A DNA stretch of 64,000 nucleotides from an uncultured Dorea sp. (GTDB lineage: Bacteria; Bacillota; Clostridia; Lachnospirales; Lachnospiraceae), in NCBI GenBank assembly GCA_910577685.1, contig CAJTOH010000004.1, forward strand, positions 62,001 through 126,000, given 5' to 3'. Made by a program: the position numbers and the translations under genes. Under the pieces are notes generated by a model. That model did not search any database. It saw only the letters and a list, made by a program, of their open reading frames with translations, and was not told the origin of the DNA. Of the stretch, positions 1 through 6,895 are shown one piece after another (within the stretch, counting starts at the first letter, position 1; every line of letters starts with the position of its first letter).

Positions 1-160
1 TTAATAAGTTTGAAATAATCAGAAAGGGCAGTAACGTCGGAAGAACCGTCCTGAACCACAGGAGAACGCCGAAACTTGCCCCCTGAAACGTCGCCTGGGG
101 AAAGGCAAGCATAGAAATAAAAAAAAGTATGACACACAGAATTGTCAGTAATCGTTTCAT
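1..160 (-). CDS. N-terminal part of a YlbJ-like nucleoside-recognition membrane protein (runs off the window)
   Basis: An open frame starts at the ATG complementary to 158-160 behind an AGGA ribosome binding site and continues for 53 codons to the window edge without a stop. The first 20 residues form a signal-like hydrophobic segment. They are followed by a Gate/nucleoside-recognition pattern (GVLLWFRTVLPTLLPF) like the start of the sporulation membrane protein YlbJ. YlbJ family members are multi-pass proteins needed for spore formation in Bacillus, but only the first two segments are visible here. The gene is divergent from pepD. The family call rests on this short stretch, so I give no symbol. 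Confidence 0.6.
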   Translation of the reverse strand, partial: MKRLLTILCVILFFISMLAFPQATFQGASFGVLLWFRTVLPTLLPFLIISNLL

Positions 161-205
161 AGAAAGTCCTATCTTATTTCTCTTAAAATAATTCTATGGA
201 TGTGG

Positions 206-234
206 TTGATTTTTTATGAAGGATGTAACATAAT
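206..234 (+). promoter_or_regulatory. Sigma-A promoter of pepD
   Basis: TTGATT (206-211) and CATAAT (229-234) are separated by exactly 17 bases. The predicted transcription start is near 241, giving a leader of about 34 bases before the pepD ATG. This is a motif match only. Confidence 0.5.
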
Positions 235-274
235 GGAAGTAAATAATAACTTTAAGAAAAGAGAGGAAAAACAG

Positions 275-1723
275 ATGTCAGTATTAGAGAATTTAGAACC
301 GCAGAAGGTACTCCGGTTTTTTGAGGAGATGAGCCAGATCCCGCGGGGAACCTTCGACACGAAGAGAATCAGTGATTACTGTGTAGCGTTTGCAAAGGAG
401 AGAGGGCTTGCGGTTATTCAGGACGAGGCCAACAACGTAATCATCACGAAACCGGGAACCGAGGGCTACGAGACGAGCGAGCCGGTTATTCTGCAGGGGC
501 ATCTCGACATGGTGTGTGAGAAGACGGCGGATTCTGACCATGATTTTAAGACGGACGGATTAGACCTTTATATCGACAACGGTTATCTGAGGGCAAAGAA
601 TACGACTCTCGGAAGCGACAACGGAATCGCAGTGGCCATGGCAATGGCGGTTCTGGACAGCAGCGATATCCCGCATCCTCCGATTGAGGCGCTGTTTACC
701 GTCGACGAGGAGGACGGCATGGGCGGCGCTCACGCAATTGACCTGACTTTGCTTAAGGGAAAGAAGCTCATCAATATCGACTCGGAGGAGGAAGGAATCC
801 TGACTACCGGGTGCGCAGGGGGCATCCAGTATGAGTCGACCCTTCCTGTTCATAAGGAGAAGAAGAGCGGAAGCCTTGTGACGTTCAGGGTTCACGGGCT
901 GCTGGGAGGACATTCAGGCGCGGAGATCCATAAGCAGCGGGGCAATTCTAATAAGATGACGGGCCGCTTTCTTTATCGTCTGTCTCAGGAGACGGATTTT
1001 AATCTTATCAGCGTGAACGGCGGATCCAAGGATAATGTAATCACCCTTGATACGACGGCGGAATTTTTGGTTTCCAAAGATGCGGAGACTACAGTGCTTG
1101 CCAAGGCAAAGGAGATGGAACAGATCTGGAATAATGAATTCATGGGCGAGGAGCCGGGGCTGAAAGTAGATATTTCCGTATCTCAGGCAGATGACGCCGA
1201 GGTGTTTGACGCTGCCTCCACGGAAAATGTTGTCGCTTATCTTGAGCTTTGTCCCAACGGCCTTCAGGAATACAGCCGCAAACTGGAAGGGGTGGTGGAG
1301 ACTTCCCTGAATATGGGCGTGGTAGAGACGAAAGAAGACTGCGTGCGCGCTCTCTTCCAGATCAGAAGCTCCGTAGAGACAAGGAAGCACCAGATAAAAG
1401 AACAGGTGGAAGTGTGTACAAAACTTACGGGCGGAAAAGGACGCGTGATCGGAGAGTATCCGGCATGGCAGTACGATCCGAATTCCGAGCTTCGCCAGAT
1501 TATGGTGGATACATATAAGGAACTCTACGGAAAAGAGCCTGTTGTATCGGCAATCCATGCCGGACTGGAATGCGGCCTGTTCCTCGGCAAGCGTCCGGAT
1601 CTGGACTGCGTATCTTTTGGGCCGAACCTTCTGGACGTACACTCTGTCAACGAGGCTCTTGATCTTGCCTCCACCCAGAGATCCTGGGATTATCTGAAAG
1701 CAGTTTTGAAGAATTGTAAATAA
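275..1723 (+). CDS. pepD: Aminoacyl-histidine dipeptidase (peptidase D, M20 family)
   Basis: A cytosolic di-zinc peptidase that hydrolyses Xaa-His dipeptides such as carnosine-like substrates. The 482-residue product has the family's usual length. Metal ligands are visible: the GHLDM motif (His about 76, Asp about 78), SDNGIA (Asp about 115), DEEDG (Glu pair about 145-146) and a late AGLECGLF motif. The GGHSGAEIH motif marks the lid domain. I place the start at 275 because GAGAGG lies just upstream and homology begins there; an upstream in-frame ATG at 200 would precede the promoter's start site. Transcribed alone, divergent from the YlbJ-like gene. Confidence 0.93.
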   Translation: MSVLENLEPQKVLRFFEEMSQIPRGTFDTKRISDYCVAFAKERGLAVIQDEANNVIITKPGTEGYETSEPVILQGHLDMVCEKTADSDHDFKTDGLDLYIDNGYLRAKNTTLGSDNGIAVAMAMAVLDSSDIPHPPIEALFTVDEEDGMGGAHAIDLTLLKGKKLINIDSEEEGILTTGCAGGIQYESTLPVHKEKKSGSLVTFRVHGLLGGHSGAEIHKQRGNSNKMTGRFLYRLSQETDFNLISVNGGSKDNVITLDTTAEFLVSKDAETTVLAKAKEMEQIWNNEFMGEEPGLKVDISVSQADDAEVFDAASTENVVAYLELCPNGLQEYSRKLEGVVETSLNMGVVETKEDCVRALFQIRSSVETRKHQIKEQVEVCTKLTGGKGRVIGEYPAWQYDPNSELRQIMVDTYKELYGKEPVVSAIHAGLECGLFLGKRPDLDCVSFGPNLLDVHSVNEALDLASTQRSWDYLKAVLKNCK

Positions 1724-1735
1724 ATCATATCTTAA

Positions 1736-1775
1736 TTTGTATCTGCAGGGGCGGAAGAGTCTCTGCGGATACAAA
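1736..1775 (+). terminator. Hairpin after pepD, possible terminator
   Basis: Arms at 1736-1748 and 1763-1775 form a 13-pair stem with one wobble. No T run follows, so it may be a processing or stability hairpin rather than an intrinsic terminator. Confidence 0.35.
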
Positions 1776-1833
1776 TGTCCGGTATCGCGACATTAATTAT
1801 CCCATATTTTTAAAAATCTAAGCACGAATTCTG

Positions 1834-1862
1834 TTGTAAATATTTTCCATATTTGATATAAT
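1834..1862 (+). promoter_or_regulatory. Sigma-A promoter of the AAA ATPase gene
   Basis: TTGTAA (1834-1839) and a perfect TATAAT (1857-1862) are spaced by 17 bases. The predicted start is near 1869, inside the palindrome at 1868-1882, which leaves a leader of about 95 bases. Confidence 0.6.
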
Positions 1863-1867
1863 ATTTA

Positions 1868-1882
1868 TGTAATTTAATTACA
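1868..1882. promoter_or_regulatory. Palindromic operator candidate at the transcription start
   Basis: TGTAATTTAATTACA is a perfect inverted repeat (two 7-base arms around one T) lying at the predicted +1 position. This is a typical place for a repressor site. The regulator is unknown. Confidence 0.4.
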
Positions 1883-1963
1883 TCCATTTACAGTTAGCTT
1901 GTAATAAATTTCAGTAACACTTCAATTTGCCCATAGGAAACGGATAAAACGGGGTAGCATATT

Positions 1964-3088
1964 ATGTTGAGAAAAATTACTGTAAAAAACTTCAAATGCT
2001 TTAAGTATGAGACTGTATTAGATTTAAGAAAGACTAACTACAAGTTTTTGGAACAAAATACCTGCGGAAAGATATTAAAAGGAGCGCTGCTCGTAGGAGA
2101 CCACGCTTCCGGCAAGACGGCGATTCTTCAGTCCGTAAGGCTGCTTCCCGATCTTTTGTTTCGTCAGGAGTCCTGCGACTTAAAGCGCTGTCAATGTGTT
2201 TTTTCAAAAGAGGAAGTCTGCAGGCTTGCTTACGAATTCGAGATAGACAGCCATGATCTGGTTTATTCCTTTTCGTTTTCCGGCGGCTCTTTTGTGGAGG
2301 AGAATCTGCAGATTGACGGCCGGACCGTGATCGGACGGTTGGGAAAGAAATGTAAATGGACGGCAGGAAAGGAGACGGTTCTGAGCGATATAGACGATTC
2401 CGAGCTGTTTCTTAGGAATATTTCTATGAATCCGGAGTACTCAGGCGGCGAAATTCTGGAAAAATTCTTTGATTTTTTGAAAAGATCGGTTTACATAGAT
2501 ACCTATGCCAGAAGGATTGCCGCTTTTGACGGAGAATGTCTGAGCGCGGAAAAATATGCGGAAACACACGGAACTGACAGAATAAATGAATTTCTGACGG
2601 AATATCAATTTCCCTATCTTCTTCGGTATCGCCGGGAAAGCGATGGAGGAAGGCAGATCTTTTTTGAACGGGAGGGAAGCGGCATGCTGATTCCCGCCTG
2701 GATGGAGTCGTCGGGAAACCGAATTCTGCTGAATCTTCTGCCTGCGGTTCTGCGTGCGGCCGGGAGAAAAGGGATGCTTATGATTGATCAGTTCGGCGGC
2801 CTGCATAATCGGTTGGAAGAGCTGCTTATCAGATTTATGATGGAGCAGGAGAGCGGGGCGCAGCTTTTCCTTACGTCCCATTCAACAAATCTTCTGTCAA
2901 ATTCGCTGCTTCGCCCGGATCAGATTTTTGCAGTGGAGAGAAGGGGGAGCGAAGGAAGCGGGCTTCATCGTTTTTCCGATGAACAGCCCAGAGTAGCGCA
3001 GAATCTTGAGAAGATGTATCTAAGCGGAGTTTTCGGCGGATTGCCTGCGTATAAGATGAAGGATTCGCTGGCTGTAAAAAATAAATAA
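1964..3088 (+). CDS. AAA family ATPase (AAA15/RecF-like, ABC-type head)
   Basis: A 374-residue protein of the OLD/RecF-like ATPase group that often serves in abortive infection and other phage defence. Walker A is GDHASGKT at about 45-52. The ABC-signature-like SSGNR is at about 249-253. Walker B is MLMIDQ at about 271-276, and the H-loop TSHST is at about 304-308. The catalytic glutamate that normally follows the Walker B aspartate is glutamine here (codon CAG at 2789-2791). No TOPRIM or other nuclease domain is fused, and no partner gene is adjacent. It has its own promoter and is closed by the terminator at 3106. The ribosome binding site (GGGGTAG) is weak. Function cannot be read from sequence alone. 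Confidence 0.75.
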   Translation: MLRKITVKNFKCFKYETVLDLRKTNYKFLEQNTCGKILKGALLVGDHASGKTAILQSVRLLPDLLFRQESCDLKRCQCVFSKEEVCRLAYEFEIDSHDLVYSFSFSGGSFVEENLQIDGRTVIGRLGKKCKWTAGKETVLSDIDDSELFLRNISMNPEYSGGEILEKFFDFLKRSVYIDTYARRIAAFDGECLSAEKYAETHGTDRINEFLTEYQFPYLLRYRRESDGGRQIFFEREGSGMLIPAWMESSGNRILLNLLPAVLRAAGRKGMLMIDQFGGLHNRLEELLIRFMMEQESGAQLFLTSHSTNLLSNSLLRPDQIFAVERRGSEGSGLHRFSDEQPRVAQNLEKMYLSGVFGGLPAYKMKDSLAVKNK

Positions 3089-3105
3089 AATTATTTCCGA
3101 AGAGG

Positions 3106-3136
3106 GGAGGGCATGTTACATGTCCTTCTTTTTTTT
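3106..3136 (+). terminator. Intrinsic terminator of the AAA ATPase gene
   Basis: A 10-pair stem (3106-3115 with 3119-3128, two wobbles, loop TTA) is followed directly by eight T residues at 3129-3136. Confidence 0.8.
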
Positions 3137-3185
3137 CTTTGTCCGGATAATCTCAGCTTATTTTTCTTCAATCAAATAATAGCGA

Positions 3186-3560
3186 CTTATCCACAACGCA
3201 TTGAAAAAACAGGCGATAATTCGCACCGTTTTCCACATTTGAGAGGAAAGTTTTCCAATCTTTTTCATATAGTGAGAAAAAGGTTTTTTTTATATGCGGA
3301 ATCAGAAAATTGACAGAATGATCCTCTACATATTCCTGCTTGCGTTTTTTACGGTTCTGGGAACAGATTATCTGGAAGAGATCGGGCGGCGTCGTACCCT
3401 CCAACAGAAGACGGTGGAAGACCCGGAGTTCCGAAAGGATTTCTTTTCGGAATCCATGCGGGAAAATCGGCATTTATTATCGGAAGAGTGCAAAACTTTC
3501 CTCGAAAATGTGGAAAACGAAGTGAATTATCATCCAATTCCGGAGTCCGTTGTGGATAAG
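3186..3560. repeat. Imperfect 72-base inverted repeat with DnaA boxes (arms 3186-3257 and 3489-3560)
   Basis: The left arm, read in reverse complement, matches the right arm across 72 bases without gaps, with about three quarters identity. The right arm lies inside the M23 peptidase gene and the left arm upstream of it. Consequently both arms can be translated as a similar peptide (VENE/VENG followed by VVDKS). Conserved blocks include TTATCCACA (3187-3195) and TTTTCCACA (3229-3237) on plus, mirrored as TGTGGAAAA (3509-3517) and TGTGGATAA (3551-3559). These are DnaA-box sequences. Confidence 0.75.
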
Positions 3561-4013
3561 TCCCTGAAAATTTCCTATGTAGACGGCTGGATGGCAGAGC
3601 GTACTTACAAGGGAAAAAGAGGGCATGAGGGTACGGATGTCATGGCAAGCCTTGATAAACGCGGGGTTTATCCGGTTCTTTCCATGACAGACGGGGTCAT
3701 CACTAACCTTGGATGGCTGGAAAAGGGCGGATACCGCGTAGGAATCACGTCAAATAGTGGTACTTATTATTACTACGCGCATCTGGACTCCTATGCAAAT
3801 ATATCTGAAGGCAGCAAAGTCAAGGCGGGGGAGCTTCTTGGCTATATGGGGGATTCCGGATATGGACCCGAGGGAACGAAGGGACAGTTTGCCGTTCATC
3901 TCCATGTAGGAATCTACACTGTCAAAGACGGGCAGGAGATTAGTGTGAACCCTTACTACGTCCTTCAATTTCTGGAAGATAAGAAATTAAAATATGAATT
4001 TTCTGAATTTTAA
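3294..4013 (+). CDS. M23 family (LytM-type) metallopeptidase, membrane anchored
   Basis: A predicted zinc endopeptidase that cuts peptide crosslinks in peptidoglycan, acting outside the membrane. The 239-residue product has an N-terminal membrane segment at about 9-24, a linker region to about 90 and an M23 domain to the end. All ligands and catalytic residues are present: GHEGTD (His 111, Asp 115), YAHLD (His 163) and HLH (His 202, His 204). The start at 3294 follows an AAAAGG site. The linker at about 68-90 is encoded by the right arm of the inverted repeat. In sporulating clostridia such proteins include SpoIIQ-like and growth-related enzymes; the exact role here is open. Confidence 0.85.
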   Translation: MRNQKIDRMILYIFLLAFFTVLGTDYLEEIGRRRTLQQKTVEDPEFRKDFFSESMRENRHLLSEECKTFLENVENEVNYHPIPESVVDKSLKISYVDGWMAERTYKGKRGHEGTDVMASLDKRGVYPVLSMTDGVITNLGWLEKGGYRVGITSNSGTYYYYAHLDSYANISEGSKVKAGELLGYMGDSGYGPEGTKGQFAVHLHVGIYTVKDGQEISVNPYYVLQFLEDKKLKYEFSEF

Positions 4014-4030
4014 CTTTTTCAAACATCTTA

Positions 4031-4059
4031 TAGAGATACCTCAAGGGATGTGCTATACT
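4031..4059 (+). promoter_or_regulatory. Possible promoter of the rsmF-like operon
   Basis: TAGAGA (4031-4036) and TATACT (4054-4059) are spaced by 17 bases, 53 bases before the next start codon. The -35 element is only a 4 of 6 match. Confidence 0.4.
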
Positions 4060-4111
4060 AGTCTTTGAATGTCCGGTATTTTATGAATACCTGTGAAAGG
4101 AGGGATTTTCC

Positions 4112-5500
4112 ATGAATCTTCCGGTTACGTTTGAAGAAAAGATGCGGGGGCTTCTCGGCGGGGAGATGGACGCCTATCTGGCATGTTATGAGGAACCAAG
4201 ATATTATGGGCTGCGTGTGAATACCAATAAGATTTCGGTGGAAGAGTTCAGGAAGATCTGCCCGTTTGAGCTCAGGCAGATTCCATGGATCGAGAATGGA
4301 TTCTATTATGACGGGGAACGGCTGTCGCCGGCAAAGCATCCTTATTATTTTGCCGGTCTTTATTACCTTCAGGAGCCAAGCGCCATGACTCCGGCCAACC
4401 GCCTGCCCGTAGAACCCGGCGACAAGGTTCTGGATGTCTGCGCGGCACCCGGCGGAAAGGCTACGGAACTCGGCGCAAGGCTCTGCGGAAAAGGGCTTTT
4501 GGTTGCCAATGATATCAGCAGTTCAAGGGCGAAAGGACTGCTTAAGAATATAGAAGTATTTGGGATTGGGAATGTTGCGGTGCTGTGCGAGGAGCCGGGG
4601 AGACTTGAGGGCTGTTTCCCGGAATTTTTTGACAAGATCTTGATCGACGCTCCCTGCTCCGGGGAAGGGATGTTCCGAAAGGACAAGAAGATGGTGAAAG
4701 CATGGGAAGAGCATGGACCGGAATATTTTTCCAATATCCAGAAAAGCATTGTCACGCAGGCTGCGGGGATGTTAAAAAAGGGCGGTATGATGCTATATTC
4801 TACCTGCACCTTCGACAGCCGGGAGAATGAGGAGATCATCGCGAACCTGAGAAAGGAATATCCTGAATTCCGGATTCTGGATATCCGTCCTTATGAAGGA
4901 TTCTGTCCGGGAATTCCGACGACCGCGCTGCCTTCGGACGGGGATTTGAGAAAGACCGTGCGGATCTTTCCCCACAAGATGAAGGGAGAAGGGCATTATC
5001 TGGCCTTGCTTCAAAAGGGAGAAGGGATTCCCAAAAGAAACGACGGGACGAATGAAAAAAGGAAGAATTCCCCGTCAAGAATTCCGGAGGCGGCAAAACC
5101 GTTTTTTGAAGATATTACATGGGAACTTGAGGCGGGCCGGCTGGAACTCCGGGGCGAACGGCTTTTCTATATGCCGGACGGGCTTTCGGATGTACGCGGG
5201 ATCCGTTTCCTGCGTACCGGGCTTTTGCTTGGAGAGCTGAAAAAGAACCGGTTCGAGCCGAGTCAGGCGCTCGCTATGTGCCTGAAAAGAGAAGAGTACG
5301 CCCATTCAATTAATTTTTCGGCAGACGACCCGAGGGTTCTGCGTTACCTGAAAGGAGAGACTCTGGATATTGGAGATCTGGAGGAATCCGGCGGTAAGTC
5401 ATGGCAGCTTGTCTGCGTGGACGGCTTCCCGCTGGGATGGGGGAAATCATCCGGCGGAGTCTTGAAGAATAAATATCTGCCGGGATGGAGGTTGTGCTGA
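4112..5500 (+). CDS. RsmB/NOP family rRNA cytosine-C5 methyltransferase (RsmF-like)
   Basis: Transfers methyl groups from S-adenosylmethionine to a cytosine of rRNA. The 462-residue product shows the SAM-binding VLDVCAAPGGKATEL motif (about 107-120), the DAPCSGEGMF motif with one catalytic cysteine (about 182) and the STCTF motif with the second (about 232). The C-terminal third (about 330-462) resembles the RNA-binding PUA-like extension of RsmF/YebU. The start follows an AAAGGAGGG site. The stop overlaps the ATG of the RsuA-like gene (TGATG), so the two are translationally coupled. Choice of target base (RsmF or RsmB type) is inferred from the extension. Confidence 0.88.
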   Translation: MNLPVTFEEKMRGLLGGEMDAYLACYEEPRYYGLRVNTNKISVEEFRKICPFELRQIPWIENGFYYDGERLSPAKHPYYFAGLYYLQEPSAMTPANRLPVEPGDKVLDVCAAPGGKATELGARLCGKGLLVANDISSSRAKGLLKNIEVFGIGNVAVLCEEPGRLEGCFPEFFDKILIDAPCSGEGMFRKDKKMVKAWEEHGPEYFSNIQKSIVTQAAGMLKKGGMMLYSTCTFDSRENEEIIANLRKEYPEFRILDIRPYEGFCPGIPTTALPSDGDLRKTVRIFPHKMKGEGHYLALLQKGEGIPKRNDGTNEKRKNSPSRIPEAAKPFFEDITWELEAGRLELRGERLFYMPDGLSDVRGIRFLRTGLLLGELKKNRFEPSQALAMCLKREEYAHSINFSADDPRVLRYLKGETLDIGDLEESGGKSWQLVCVDGFPLGWGKSSGGVLKNKYLPGWRLC

Positions 5501-6234
5501 TGATTCGTCTGGATAAATATCTGGCGGATATGGGAGCCGGAACCCGTCAGGAGGTAAAACATAAGATCCGCAAAGGGTTGGTTTCGGTCAACGGCGAAAC
5601 GGTCAGATCTCCCGATATCAAGATCCGTCAGGGAGAGGACGCCGTTTCTCTGGAAGGTAAATCTATGGAATACGTTACATATGAATATTATATGCTGAAC
5701 AAACCTGCGGGAACAGTATCCGCCACCGAAGATCCCAGAGATCTGACGGTTGTCGACCTGATTCTTGAAAAGCGGCGCAAGGACCTGTTTCCCGTAGGGC
5801 GGCTTGACAAGGATACGGAGGGCCTTCTCCTGATTACCAACGACGGGGCGCTGTCCCACAGCCTCCTGTCGCCGCGCCGACATGTAGATAAAACTTATTA
5901 CGCCAGAATCAGAGGGCGCGTCACGAAAGAGGATGTCAGGGCGTTTGGAGAAGGGCTGGATATCGGTGAGAACGGCAGGGAGGAACGTACCATGCCCGGT
6001 GTCCTTGAGATCATTGCAAGCAATGAGGAGTCGGAGATTCGGCTGACCATACAGGAAGGCAAGTATCATCAGGTAAAGCGCATGTTTCAGGCTGTGGGCA
6101 AGGAAGTGACTTATCTGAAAAGAGAACGGATGGGGCCTCTTGTTTTAGACCCTAAGCTTCATCCCGGGGAATACAGGGAGCTTACCGAAGAAGAGCTAAA
6201 AGGAGTTAAAAATGTTAAAAACCAGCATGCTTGA
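5500..6234 (+). CDS. rsuA: RsuA family 16S rRNA pseudouridine synthase
   Basis: Isomerises a uridine of small-subunit rRNA to pseudouridine. The 244-residue product has an N-terminal S4 RNA-binding domain (about 1-60), then the catalytic domain with the GRLDKDTEGL motif (catalytic Asp about 103). I choose ATG 5500 over an in-frame ATG at 5485 because the GGATGGAGG site sits 9 bases before it and the overlap with the preceding stop is the usual coupling pattern. The gene ends 23 bases inside the HAD gene. Confidence 0.88.
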   Translation: MIRLDKYLADMGAGTRQEVKHKIRKGLVSVNGETVRSPDIKIRQGEDAVSLEGKSMEYVTYEYYMLNKPAGTVSATEDPRDLTVVDLILEKRRKDLFPVGRLDKDTEGLLLITNDGALSHSLLSPRRHVDKTYYARIRGRVTKEDVRAFGEGLDIGENGREERTMPGVLEIIASNEESEIRLTIQEGKYHQVKRMFQAVGKEVTYLKRERMGPLVLDPKLHPGEYRELTEEELKGVKNVKNQHA

Positions 6235-6895
6235 AGATATAGAGGCAGTGATTTTCGATATGGACGGGACGCTGATTGATTCCATGTGGATCTGGCCGTC
6301 TATTGACGAGGACTTTTTTAAAAAATATGAACTGGTGGAACCAGAGAATTTTCACGAAGATATCGAAGGAATGAGCTATACGGAGGTAGTGCAGTTCTTC
6401 CTCGACGTGTTTCCTACCCTTAAGAGGACGCCCGAGCAGATCATGGATGAATGGACGGATATGGCCCGTGACCGCTATATGAACGAAGCGCCGTTGAAGG
6501 ACGGGGCTTATGACTTTATCCTGGAGATGAGGCGTCAGGGAAAGAAGATCGGGATCGCCACCAGCAACGGGCGCACTCTTGTTGAGGATACGCTGAAAGC
6601 TCTGGGGATTGAGCAGTATTTTGATGCGGTCAGGACTTCCTGCGAGGCAGGAAAGGGGAAACCGGCTCCGGATGTTTATCTTTTGGTGGCGGACGAGATG
6701 GGGGTTGCCCCCGGCCGTTGTCTGGTGTTCGAAGATGTCCCTATGGGAATCCTTGCCGGAAAGAATGCCGGAATGAAAGTGTGCGCCGTTGACGATGAAT
6801 TCTCACGGGTTCAGGAGGAGAAGAAGAGAAGCCTTGCCGATTTTTATATCTACAGTTATAACGATATCAAAAATGAAACTTACGAGGTATTATGA
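6212..6895 (+). CDS. HAD family hydrolase (beta-phosphoglucomutase-like subgroup)
   Basis: A cytosolic phosphatase or phosphomutase of unknown substrate. Motif I FDMDGTLIDS (Asp 16 and Asp 18), motif II in GIATSNGRT, motif III GKPAPDVYL and motif IV VFEDVPMGI are all present in 227 residues. The cap region lies between motifs I and II, as in the subfamily of sugar-phosphate phosphatases. An AAAAGGAG site precedes 6212. It overlaps the end of the RsuA-like gene and the start of the YgiQ gene, so it is part of one operon. Confidence 0.87.
   Translation: MLKTSMLEDIEAVIFDMDGTLIDSMWIWPSIDEDFFKKYELVEPENFHEDIEGMSYTEVVQFFLDVFPTLKRTPEQIMDEWTDMARDRYMNEAPLKDGAYDFILEMRRQGKKIGIATSNGRTLVEDTLKALGIEQYFDAVRTSCEAGKGKPAPDVYLLVADEMGVAPGRCLVFEDVPMGILAGKNAGMKVCAVDDEFSRVQEEKKRSLADFYIYSYNDIKNETYEVL

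Noticed and set aside
914..1774. Long minus-strand open frame (286 codons) opposite pepD
   Set aside because: It lies fully antisense to a clear pepD coding frame, has no family motifs or ribosome binding site, and arises from codon bias of the plus gene.
3168..3473. Minus-strand frame of 101 codons whose start resembles part of the M23 protein
   Set aside because: The similarity is explained by the inverted repeat; the frame lacks a ribosome binding site and the M23 catalytic domain.
3187..3559. Replication origin, because of four DnaA-box sequences
   Set aside because: No dnaA, dnaN or AT-rich unwinding region is near, and two boxes lie inside a coding gene.
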